Shown here: positions 1 through 10,100 of the stretch, piece by piece
Layout of the letters: every line of letters starts with the position of its first letter
Numbering within the stretch: position 1 is the stretch's first letter
From: JBFLYZ01 sp040756415
Lineage (GTDB): Bacteria > Bacteroidota > Bacteroidia > JADZBD01
NCBI GenBank assembly: GCA_040756415.1
Contig: JBFLYZ010000028.1
Coordinates: forward strand, 1-43,533
DNA length: 43,533 nt
Direction: 5' to 3'
The notes under the pieces: generated by a model
The model's input: the letters and a program-made list of their open reading frames with translations, nothing else
The model's database searches: none
What the model was told of the DNA's origin: nothing
Translations under genes and position numbers: made by a program

Positions 1-359
1 TGGTGATCACGGCTACCGGGAGTAACAATATCCTCACGCAGGGTTTCCAGCAACCTGCCACCGATTCCCTCATACTGAGTGGCGATTCGGTCCTGATCGT
101 GATCTATACCGGCTTAACCCCTAACGGAGATAACCATAATGACACCTGGATCATTGACGGGATAGACACCTTGCAGAATACGGTTCATATCTTTAACCGC
201 TGGGGCGACCTGGTATGGAAAGGAGAAAACTACGACAATACCAACATCGTATGGGACGGCACAGGCGTGAACAGCATCAGGCTGCCGTCAGGCACGTACT
301 TTTATGTGATCGCCATACGGAATGAAACGCACAAAGGATGGGTGGAGTTAACACGATAA
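1..359 (+). CDS. 3' end of a T9SS type-B (gliding-motility-associated C-terminal domain) secreted protein
   Basis: Only the last ~118 residues are present; the reading frame is open at the left window edge, so the gene begins upstream. The visible part matches the CHU_C-type sorting domain: a TPNGDNHNDTW segment near residue 39, then IFNRWGDLVW, a WDGTG turn and a SGTYFYVI strand close to the stop. In this family the domain is the signal that carries a cargo protein across the outer membrane through the type IX system; type-B cargos are often large adhesins. The next gene, 6 nt downstream, is a PorP/SprF homologue, a family known to be paired with type-B cargos, so the two probably work together. 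The passenger function cannot be judged because it lies outside the window. Confidence 0.9.
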   Translation, partial: VITATGSNNILTQGFQQPATDSLILSGDSVLIVIYTGLTPNGDNHNDTWIIDGIDTLQNTVHIFNRWGDLVWKGENYDNTNIVWDGTGVNSIRLPSGTYFYVIAIRNETHKGWVELTR

Positions 360-365
360 ATTTTC

Positions 366-1286
366 ATGCGCATGAATAAAAAATTAGCAGTTGCAGTTCT
401 TGCCTGGGGTCTCTCGGCCGCGGCCGTGGCGCAGCAGGATGGACAGTACAGCCAGTACATGTTCAACCAGCTTTCCATCAACCCGGCCTATGCCGGCTCG
501 CGCGAGGTGCTCGCTGTGAGCACCCTGTACCGCAAGCAGTGGATACATATTGATGGTGCGCCTCAAACCTCCACGTTCACGGTCCAGGTTCCGCTGCGCA
601 ACAAAAAGGTGGGGCTTGGTTTCGAAACATTTTCTGACCGGCTGGGGCCCCGCCAGGTCGATGCCGCTCTGTTCTCCTACGCCTACCGCATTCCGCTGCT
701 GAACGGCAACCTGGCCATGGGCCTTCGCTTTGGCGGGTATTCCTACCAGATATTCTGGAACAAAATTAAATACCGCGACCAGAACGACCCCTACAACCAT
801 TACACCGTTGAGAAAAAAGGCGTGCTGACCGCTGATTTCGGGCTGTATTACTATTCCAAATCCTTTTACTGGGGCTTCAGCGCCACCCACCTGAACCGTG
901 CCGAGCTCATCTCGCCCGATACGCTTCCTGCCGGCCGCCTGGTCCCGCATCTTTACTCCCCTATCGGCATGGGATTCCAGCTATCCAGCGGCCTGGTGAT
1001 TAATCCTTCCCTGCTTGTTAAGGTCGTAAAGGGTGCGCCAGTAGACGTGGATGTGAACTGCAATTTCCTGTTCAATGAGAAGTTATGGCTGGGGCTTTCT
1101 TACCGCCTTAGCTATGGCGTAGTGGCCCTCATGCAATGGAACATAACCGACCACCTTAAGCTCGGCTATGGTTATGACCTGGGGTTGAACCGGATCGGAA
1201 CCGTTGGCGGTGCAACGCATGAATTAATGCTGGGCTATGACTTCAGCCTTAAGAACCCGAAAACCATTTCACCCCGTTATTTGTAA
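366..1286 (+). CDS. PorP/SprF family type IX secretion membrane protein
   Basis: A 306-residue protein with a signal peptide (MRMNKK basic start, hydrophobic stretch, AAAVAQQ cleavage region) followed at once by the family signature QYSQYMFNQLSINPAYAGSR. The rest alternates short beta-strand-like segments rich in Tyr, Phe and Gly, as expected for an outer-membrane beta-barrel. PorP/SprF proteins act at the outer membrane in T9SS export and surface attachment, and SprF-like members serve particular type-B cargo proteins. The 6-nt gap after a type-B cargo gene and the 23-nt gap before an OmpA/propeller gene fit a cargo-SprF-OmpA operon. ATG 366 is used here; ATG 372 is an alternative giving two fewer residues. 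Which paralogue (PorP core component or SprF-like accessory) cannot be told from sequence alone; the context favours SprF-like. Confidence 0.9.
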   Translation: MRMNKKLAVAVLAWGLSAAAVAQQDGQYSQYMFNQLSINPAYAGSREVLAVSTLYRKQWIHIDGAPQTSTFTVQVPLRNKKVGLGFETFSDRLGPRQVDAALFSYAYRIPLLNGNLAMGLRFGGYSYQIFWNKIKYRDQNDPYNHYTVEKKGVLTADFGLYYYSKSFYWGFSATHLNRAELISPDTLPAGRLVPHLYSPIGMGFQLSSGLVINPSLLVKVVKGAPVDVDVNCNFLFNEKLWLGLSYRLSYGVVALMQWNITDHLKLGYGYDLGLNRIGTVGGATHELMLGYDFSLKNPKTISPRYL

Positions 1287-1309
1287 GCGATAAGACAAGA
1301 TAATCATAT

Positions 1310-3985
1310 ATGAAGTTCCCTATAAAAATAGCTGTGTTGCTTGGCGTGTTCGTGCTGCCGCTTCTTTCACCGGCACAGATGCGCATGAAGAAAGCGAATA
1401 AGTACTTTGAACAGGAGCAGTACGCAAAGGCCATTCCGCTGTATAAAAAATCCGCGCGCGGAAAAAAACGCGAAGAGGCCTGGACCAGGCTGGCCGATTG
1501 CTACCGCATTACCAAAAACTATGTAAAGGCAGAGCAGTACTATCAGAAGCTGGCGGCCATGAAATCGGCCAATCCCATGGTCTATTTCTATTATGCCGAA
1601 GTGCTGCTCAACCTCGGCAAATATGACGAAGCGAAAAAGCAGTATGAAGCTTATGCCGGCATGAAACCCGATGATAACCGCAGCAAGCTGTACATCCGCT
1701 CCTGTGAGCAGGTCAAAACCTGGACCGTTCAGCCCTCCATTTATAAAGTATACAACCTGGGCGATATCAACACCCCTGTTTCTGATTTTTCGCCTGTGCT
1801 GTATAAGGACGGGATCGTTTTCGTTTCCGAGGCCCCGAAAGACCTGGTCAACTACTCGAAGAACACCTGGACCGGCAACCCTTACTATTCTATCATTTTT
1901 TCAAAGGGAAGCAAAGAAAAGGATTCCGTTACCTTCAAGAAAGGCAAGCCTCTTTCCAGCACGTTCAGCAACGATATGCACAACAGCTCGGCCTGCTTCA
2001 ATAAGGACGGAAGCGAGATCTATTTTACGCGCGTGGAGCTCAGGCGCAGCAAAAAGAAAGGTTTTGTCAATCGGCCCCGCATCTATACGGCCAAGGCCGT
2101 AGGCGGAAAATGGAAATTCGTTAAGCCCCTGGAGCTGGCCGGCCCCGAATATTCCATCGCGCATCCCGCTCTCTCCCCTGACGGGCAAACCCTCTATTTT
2201 TCGTCCGATATGCCGGGCGGACAGGGCGGTTCGGATATCTGGATGTCAAAAAAGACTGGTGATAGCTGGGGCGCCCCGGTTAACCTGGGCTCTTCGGTCA
2301 ATTCGCAGGGCGATGAGGCATTCCCTACGGTTGGCGAAGACGGTACGCTCTATTTCGCTTCAAGCGGATGGATAGGGTTTGGCGGGTTTGATATCTACTC
2401 GGCAAGCAGCAAGGATGGCATATGGAGCAAGCCGGTGAACATGCTGCCACCGATCAATTCAACTGCCGATGATTTTGGCATCGTTTTCAAGGACAGGAAC
2501 AGCGGGTATTTCTCCTCCAACCGCAGTGGTGGAAAAGGAGCCGATGATATTTACGGTTTTACCCTGGCAGGCAAGACCAGCACCATAGCCGGAAAGATCC
2601 TCAAAACCAAAAATTCGTCCGATGGGGCGCCCAATGCCACTATTATGCTTTTGAACGAAAAAGGCGAGCTGCTCAATACCACTACCACCGACCAGACCGG
2701 CTTCTTCAAGTTCGAGAACATGAGTGCCGATAGCAAATATATGATCAAGCTGGATGAGACCGATGCCACCATTGCCACCGGCAAAAAATATTACCTGGCC
2801 GATGATCAGAACAAAGTGGTGCGCGTAACCGTGAAAAGCGAAAAAGGTTTCTTTGTATTCGAGAACCTGCCCTCCGACCTGAGCAAGCTGAGCACCCTGC
2901 TGGAAGAAGACAGCGATATCCGCATCTCCATAGCCGGAAGCCTGCTGGCAGGTGATGATAAGGCGCCTCTTGCCAACACCATCGTGAACCTGACCGATGA
3001 GAATGGCCAGGTGCTGCAGAGCACAACCACTAACTCATTCGGAACATTTGCCTTTACCAACCTTCCTTCTGACAAGACCTATACGCTGAACATCGACAAC
3101 ACCGATGCCAGCCTGAAGGATAAGAAGATCTATTTCGTGAACAAGAGCGGCAAGGAGATAGCCGTGAATGAAAAGGGCAACTTCAAATTCACTATACTGG
3201 CCTCCGACAAAACCACCCTGCAGCAGATCACGGTCAAGGACGATGACCTGCGCGTGGAGATGAAAGGCAAGATACTTACTGACCAGAACGGCAAACCCCT
3301 TGCCAATACCAAAGTGGTGCTGGTGAACGAGCAGGGGCAGGTGCTGCAAACGGGCATGACCGATGCCAGCGGGGGCTTTTCATTCGTCAACCTGCCGGCC
3401 GACCAGAAGTTCATGGTGCAGCTCGATGAAACCGATTCCAAGATCAATGTCAAAGGCACGTATTATGTGACCGATGCCACAGGAAAGGTGATCGGAAAAA
3501 TGAACCTCAAGAGCGGCACGTTCAAATTCGAGGTGCTGCCTTCGGAGCAGAAATCGCTGACCAATATTTACGTGGACGATCCCTGGCTGGACGTGCTGAA
3601 ACTGAAGAACACCAAGAAGAGCGATAGCATTACCGTGGTAGAGAATATTTATTTCGACTACGGGAGCTGGGACCTGCTGGATGAGGCCAGGATCACACTC
3701 GACAAAGTGGTGAAGGTGATGAAAGCCGACCCGAACATTACTATCGATGTGAGCGCCTTTACCGACTCGCGCGGCACCGATGAGTTCAATATGAACCTCT
3801 CCGAAAAGCGCGCGCAGGCTGCGGTGGATTACATCGTATCAAAAGGTATAGACAAAAAGCGCATTACCGGAAAGGGCTATGGCGAAAGCAAGATCCTGAA
3901 TAAATGCAAGGATGGCGTGGATTGCAGCGAGGAGGACCATGCGCAGAACCGGAGAACCGAATTCAAGATCGTAAAGGTGAAGTGA
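1310..3985 (+). CDS. TPR / PD40 propeller / triple carboxypeptidase-regulatory-like / OmpA protein, PorE-like
   Basis: An 891-residue exported protein. A signal peptide (residues 1-22, ending PAQ) is followed by TPR-like helices (about 25-125), then a PD40-type beta-propeller (about 150-415) with repeats such as LSPDGQTLYFSSD and FSSNRSGGKGADDIY. Three tandem carboxypeptidase-regulatory-like units follow (about 422-537, 538-647, 648-756), and an OmpA-like peptidoglycan-binding domain closes the protein (about 775-891; YFDYGSW, then AFTDSRGTDEFNMNLSEKRA). The domain order matches PorE of the type IX secretion system, which links outer-membrane T9SS parts to peptidoglycan, but PorE is described with a single regulatory-like domain while this protein has three. 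OmpA proteins of this build are also common next to PorP/SprF paralogues, so it may serve the local cargo rather than the core machine. It is probably the last gene of the operon with the two genes before it. Confidence 0.88.
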   Translation: MKFPIKIAVLLGVFVLPLLSPAQMRMKKANKYFEQEQYAKAIPLYKKSARGKKREEAWTRLADCYRITKNYVKAEQYYQKLAAMKSANPMVYFYYAEVLLNLGKYDEAKKQYEAYAGMKPDDNRSKLYIRSCEQVKTWTVQPSIYKVYNLGDINTPVSDFSPVLYKDGIVFVSEAPKDLVNYSKNTWTGNPYYSIIFSKGSKEKDSVTFKKGKPLSSTFSNDMHNSSACFNKDGSEIYFTRVELRRSKKKGFVNRPRIYTAKAVGGKWKFVKPLELAGPEYSIAHPALSPDGQTLYFSSDMPGGQGGSDIWMSKKTGDSWGAPVNLGSSVNSQGDEAFPTVGEDGTLYFASSGWIGFGGFDIYSASSKDGIWSKPVNMLPPINSTADDFGIVFKDRNSGYFSSNRSGGKGADDIYGFTLAGKTSTIAGKILKTKNSSDGAPNATIMLLNEKGELLNTTTTDQTGFFKFENMSADSKYMIKLDETDATIATGKKYYLADDQNKVVRVTVKSEKGFFVFENLPSDLSKLSTLLEEDSDIRISIAGSLLAGDDKAPLANTIVNLTDENGQVLQSTTTNSFGTFAFTNLPSDKTYTLNIDNTDASLKDKKIYFVNKSGKEIAVNEKGNFKFTILASDKTTLQQITVKDDDLRVEMKGKILTDQNGKPLANTKVVLVNEQGQVLQTGMTDASGGFSFVNLPADQKFMVQLDETDSKINVKGTYYVTDATGKVIGKMNLKSGTFKFEVLPSEQKSLTNIYVDDPWLDVLKLKNTKKSDSITVVENIYFDYGSWDLLDEARITLDKVVKVMKADPNITIDVSAFTDSRGTDEFNMNLSEKRAQAAVDYIVSKGIDKKRITGKGYGESKILNKCKDGVDCSEEDHAQNRRTEFKIVKVK

Positions 3986-4104
3986 TCTTGCTGCGTTAAG
4001 CTTGCACAGAAGGGCACATTAACCGTCCTTTTTTATTCTGGGCTTCTGTTAAATTCCTCTCGGTAATGTTTTAATTCGTGGGCTGTTTTTGATTATTGGT
4101 CGAA

Positions 4105-4120
4105 ATTGACTAATGTCAAT
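4105..4120. promoter_or_regulatory. Inverted repeat next to the -33 box (possible operator)
   Basis: ATTGAC-TAAT-GTCAAT is a perfect 6-bp dyad with a 4-bp centre. It ends directly against the proposed CTTG -33 element of the giant gene's promoter, and TTGAC occurs again at 4122. The position suits a regulator-binding site, but no regulator is identified. Confidence 0.4.
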
Positions 4121-4152
4121 CTTGACTCGTAACCAATTAATTCCTACCTTTT
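4121..4152 (+). promoter_or_regulatory. Candidate Bacteroidota-type promoter for the giant secreted protein
   Basis: CTTG (4121-4124), a 20-bp spacer and TACCTTTT (4145-4152) resemble the TTTG / TAnnTTTG promoter of this phylum with one mismatch in each box. Transcription would begin near 4157, leaving a leader of roughly 24 nt before the ATG at 4181. Confidence 0.5.
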
Positions 4153-4180
4153 TAGCCCTAATAACCTAATAGTACACCGC

Positions 4181-7100
4181 ATGAAACGATTCTACCCCTG
4201 CCTGGTAGGAGCCTTATTACTCCTCTCTGATTCTTTCAAAGCCCAGTTATGGGTCGACATGATGATGGACCCCTCCGTGAACTTTTACACGGTGCAGGCC
4301 GAGTTCTACAATTATTGGTCTACACGCGACTCATCGGAGAAAGGCAAAGGATGGAAAGCTTTTAAGCGATGGGAGGAGTTCATGGCGCCCCGCGTTTACC
4401 CCACCGGTGACCGAACCAGGGTGCTGAACGCTATGGCGGAATACCAACAGTTCCTGCAAAACCAACCGGAAAGCGGCCCGAACGGCCCCAATACGCAGGC
4501 CGGCAACTGGACGCTGATCGGCCCCATCAATACTGTTCCAACCTTTGGCGGATCGGGCCGGGTGAATGCGGTACGCGTAGACCCGCTGGTGGCTACCACC
4601 TTTTACGCCTGTACTCCCGCTGGCGGATTATGGAAATCTACCAACAGCGGTGCCTCGTGGACCATGTGGAACACCGATGGCCTGGCTGCCATCGGCTGTA
4701 CCGACCTGGCCATACACCCCACCAATACGCAGATCATGTACCTGGCCAGCGGTGACGGGGATGCGGGCGACACCTACAGCTTAGGCGTATTGAAATCGAC
4801 CGATGGCGGTGTTACCTGGAATACGACCGGCCTGAACTGGGCGATCACGCTCGGAAGAACCATCTCCCGCCTGCTGATCGATCCATCCAATCCCAATACC
4901 GTTCATGCGGCCACATCCAACGGCATGTACCGCACCACGGATGGAGGCACCACCTGGACACAGGTGCAGGCAGGAAATTTCAAGGATGCCGAGCTGCAGC
5001 CCGGAACGCCTTCGGTGATCGTGGCCAGTACCGGTACCCAGGTGTACCGCTCGACCAACTCGGGCGCCAGCTACACTTCGGTATACACGGTAACCGGGGC
5101 CAACCGCCTGGCGCTCGCGGTAACGCCCGCCAATAACCAGTATGTTTACGTGCTCGCCAGCAGCGCTGCTAACAGCGGTTTCCTTTCTTTTCACCGCTCC
5201 ACCAACGGGGGCGCTTCTTTTTCAGCCATCACCGTTTCATCGCCAAGCAATATACTGGGATGGGCCAGCGCTGGTAACGATGCCGGTGGACAGGGATGGT
5301 ACGACCTGGCTCTGGCGGCTTCGCCCACCAATGCCAATGAGCTGGTGGCGGGAGGCGTCAACATCTGGAGAACTACGAACGGAGGAACCAGTTGGACGCT
5401 GAACGCCCACTGGACAGGATCAGGCGCTCCTTATGTGCATGCCGATATTCATGACCTGGCCTATACCAGCGGCACTACCGTACTGGTAGGCTGCGATGGG
5501 GGAGTTTTCAGAACCACTAACAACGGAGGCAGTTGGACCGACCTGAGCGCGGGGCTGCAGATCGCTCAGATGTATTGCCTGGGCACCTCGGCCACTAACG
5601 CAAACATGAACATTTCCGGCTGGCAGGACAACGGCACCAACCGCGTGAGCTCGGGTACCTGGACACAGGTAATAGGCGGTGACGGCATGGAATGTCTTAT
5701 CGACTATACTAACGCGAATATTCAGTACGGTGAGCTGTATTACGGCAGGATCTACCGCACGGCCAACAACTGGAGCACGGCCGCAACCATGATCGTTAAC
5801 TCGGGCGGCACCGGAGTGAATGCCAACGGCAACTGGGTTACGCCTTATATCATTCATCCCACCAATAATGCCACTTTGCTTGTAGGCAAAGCGCTTGTTT
5901 ACCGTTCTACCAACAGCGGAACCTCATGGGCTGCCCTCGGTGCTCTTACGGGCGGAAGCGGAAACGTTGTTTCCATCGCTTACGCGCCATCGAACACCAA
6001 CTACATCTACTGCGCGAAATCCAACGCCATGTTTGTTTCCAGCAATGGCGGAACAACATTTACCAATATTACCACCGGCCTGTCGGGCGGTGCGATAACC
6101 GATATCGCTGTGTCTGCAACCGACCCGCTTCGCGTTTACGTGACCATTTCGGGATACACGGCCGGCAGCAAGGTGTTCATGTCAACCAATGGCGGCAGCA
6201 CCTGGACCAACTACTCCACCGGTCTGCCTAACCTGCCGGCCAATACCATCGTTTACCAGAACGCAACTCCTGACGGGGTGTATGTGGGAACCGATGTGGG
6301 TGTTTACTACCGCGATAACACCATGTCATCGTGGGTCAATTTTTACACCGGCCTTCCCAATGTGATCGTCAAAGAGCTCGAGATACAATATTCTTCGGGC
6401 CGCATACGCGCTGCCACCTTCGGCCGTGGCATGTGGGAATCTACCCTTTACACTTCTGGCTCTTCCGCTCCCATCGCGGATTTCACATCCAACTATACCA
6501 GCGGTTGCCCGGGCCAGTGCTTCAATTTCACCGATCTCTCTTCCTTCACGCCTACAAGCTGGAGCTGGACTTTTACGGGTGCCACGCCCTCTACCTCTAC
6601 CGCGCAGAACCCCACCAACATTTGCTACGCAGCTGCCGGAACATACCCGGTAACACTTGTTGCCACCAATATCAACGGCAGCGATACCGAGACCAAAACG
6701 ACTTATATCACCATTCAAAGCGCGGGACCCCTTCCCTTTACCGAAGGTTTCCAGAACGCCCAGTTTCTGCCGCCTAACTGGCTTCAGAAAGACATTGGCA
6801 ATGACGGCTTGTACTGGCAGCGCAGCACCACCGTAGGCGGATACAGCACCAGCACTGCCTCGGCCTGGTTTGATAATTACAACCTGAATGCAGGGGGAGC
6901 AAGAGACGAGATGTGGAGCCCGAAATTTATTTTCTCCTCGCTGCTGACCTGTACGCTTACTTTCGATGTAGCTTATGCGAGATACAGCGCCCAGTACAGC
7001 GACTCCATGGCGGTACTTGTCTCTACCAACTGCGGGCAAACCTGGACGGAGGTGTGGATGAAAGGCGGAACCACCTTGGCAACTGCTCCCGACCTGACCA

Positions 7101-10100
7101 CCTCCGGTTTTGTTCCCACCTCAACACAATGGCGAACCGAATCGATCAACCTGAATGCTTATTGCGGGCAGGCGGCCGTCATGATCGCGTTCCAGAATCG
7201 CGGCCGGTGGGGCCAGAATCTATACGTGGATAATATCAACCTGGCATATACCCAAACCACTGCTCCCGTAGCCAGCTTTACGGCAAGCGCAACCACCGGG
7301 TGCCCGGGATCTTGTTTCAACTTTACCGACAACAGCACCGGTTCGCCCACCAGTTGGGCCTGGAGCTTCCCGGGCGGTACGCCTGCATCTTCCACCCTGC
7401 AGAACCCAACCAACATCTGTTACGCGGCTGCCGGAACGTACACGGTAACCCTTACAGCCACTAACGGCAGCGGAAGCAGCACCACTTCGCAAACCATTAC
7501 GATCAATGCCAATCCTGTTGTGAGCGCCACACCTGCCGCGCCTTCGATCTGTTCGGGAGGCTCGGTGGTCATTACGGCCAGCGGTGCTTCGACCTACACC
7601 TGGTCGCCCGCAACTGGACTGAGCGCAAGCACAGGCGCCACGGTAACGGCCAATCCTACCGCAACAACCACTTACACCATAACGGGTGTGAGCACGGCCG
7701 GCTGCAACGGAACAAGCACCGTTACCGTAACCGTCAATCCTTTGCCCACTATTACTGCAAGCCCTGCCTCTCCTGCTTATTGCCAGGGCGGGTCGGTAGT
7801 GATCACCGCCAGCGGAGGCACCACTTATACCTGGTCGCCAGCAACTGGACTGAGCGCAAGCACGGGCGCCACGGTAACCGCCAATCCTACCGTAACGACC
7901 ACCTACACCATTACCGGCACAAGTGCGGCCGGCTGTACTAACACTTCTACCGTTACAGTTACGGTTAACCCGAATCCCACCGTTTCCGCTGTACCCGCTT
8001 CACCTTCTATCTGTACAGGCGGCTCGGTAGCGATCACGGCCAGCGGGGCCAATACCTATACCTGGTCGCCCGCAACTGGATTAAGCGCCACAACAGGTGC
8101 AACAGTCACCGCCAATCCCACAGCAACCACCACCTACACCATTACCGGGACCAGCTCACTGGGATGTACAAATACGGCTACAGTAACTGTTACGGTCAAC
8201 CCGCTTCCTACGGTTACGAAAACACCCAGCGCGCCAACGATCTGTGCAGGCGGATCCGTGGTCATCACCGCTAGCGGGGCCAATACCTACGCATGGAGCC
8301 CGGCTACCGGATTGAGCGCGACAACTGGCGCAACGGTAACTGCGAATCCAACAGTAACAACCACCTATACCATAACAGGCACCAGCACGGCAGGATGCAC
8401 GAACACCACTACGGTGACCGTAACGGTTAACCCCGCTCCGACCATTACAAGCACACCATCCGCTCCCTCTTATTGCGCGGGCGGATCGGTGGCGATCACC
8501 GCCAGCGGTGGCACCACTTATACCTGGTCGCCCGCAACGGGACTGAGCGCGACAACTGGCGCTACCGTAACAGCCAACCCTACCGCAACAACAACGTATA
8601 CGATAACCGGTACGGCTGCTAACGGCTGCACCAATACCACAACGGTTACGGTTACGGTCAACCCCCTGCCAACAGTTACTAAAACTCCGAGCGCCCCTTC
8701 TATCTGTACAGGCGGATCGGTGGTGATCACAGCCAGCGGTGCCAATACCTACACCTGGACACCTGCAACAGGGCTTAGCGCCACTACCGGGGCAACTGTT
8801 ACAGCTAATCCCACAGCCACTACCACCTATACCATTACCGGTGTAAGTGCGGCCGGCTGCAGCAATACAACCACCGTTACCGTTACGGTTAACCCGCTTC
8901 CCACGGTTACCAAAACTCCCAGCGCGCCAGCGATCTGTGCAGGCGGGTCGGTGATCATTACCGCCAGCGGAGCCAATACGTATACCTGGACACCCGCTAC
9001 AGGACTGAGCGCTACCACGGGTGCTTCCGTAACTGCCAGCCCAACCGTAACCACCACCTACACGATCACCGGAACAAGCACGGCCGGCTGCACCAATACC
9101 ACTACGGTTACCGTTACCGTTAATTCCGGCCCTGCCATCAGCACTACACCCTCCTCGCCCTCGTTCTGTGCCGGAGGTTCTGTTTCGATCACCGCCAGCG
9201 GTGCGGTTACTTATGCATGGTCGCCCGCAACAGGATTAAGTGCCACAACAGGCGCCAGCGTAACAGCTAACCCTGCCTCAACAACCACATATACGATAAC
9301 TGGTACCGGCTCGAACGGCTGCACCAGCACCTCGACCGTTACCGTTACTGTTAATCCCCCGCCTGTTATTTCGGCTACGCCTGCCGCTCCGTCCATCTGT
9401 ACAGGAGGCTCTGTCGCGATCACGGCCAGCGGAGGCAACACCTATGCATGGTCGCCCGCAACAGGGCTAAGCGCTACAACAGGAGCCAGCGTAACGGCCA
9501 GCCCGACCACTACGACAACCTATACGATAACGGGTACCGGGGCCAATGGTTGCACAGGCACAACCACAATAACGGTAACGGTGGCCACATCCATTAACCT
9601 GGCCATCACTCCTTCCCCGGCATCCATCTGTATAGGAAGCTCCATTAATCTTACGGCTACCGGTGCCACTACTTATACCTGGAGCCCGGCAAGCGGCCTG
9701 AGCGCCACTACAGGATCGGTGGTCAGCGCTAATCCTACATCAACCACTACCTATACGGTAACGGGAGCCAGCGGCAGTTGCTCGACCACATCTACGGTAA
9801 CGGTAACCGTCAACCCGCTGCCGGCCGCACCGGTCATTAGCCAGAGCGTAAATGTGCTCACTTCAACGCCTGCCCTTACCTACCAGTGGTATCTAAACAG
9901 CTCTCCGATACCGGGCGCCACCAGCCAGTCGTATACCATTAGCCAGACCGGCACCTACGAGGTTTGCATTACCGATGCCAACGGCTGCTCTGCCTGCTCG
10001 GGGCCTTATAATGCCATATTCACCGGCATGGATGACCCCCTTACACAAGGCACCTTTACCATCTATCCGAATCCCAATAACGGGCAGTTCACCCTGAGCT

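Noticed and set aside
3986..4060. Terminator after the OmpA gene
   Set aside because: CAGAAG/CTTCTG can pair across a long loop near a T-run, but the stem is short and the T-run is inside the loop.
7511..9811. CRISPR-like array
   Set aside because: The 231-bp repeats are in-frame coding units of a secreted protein, with no spacers.
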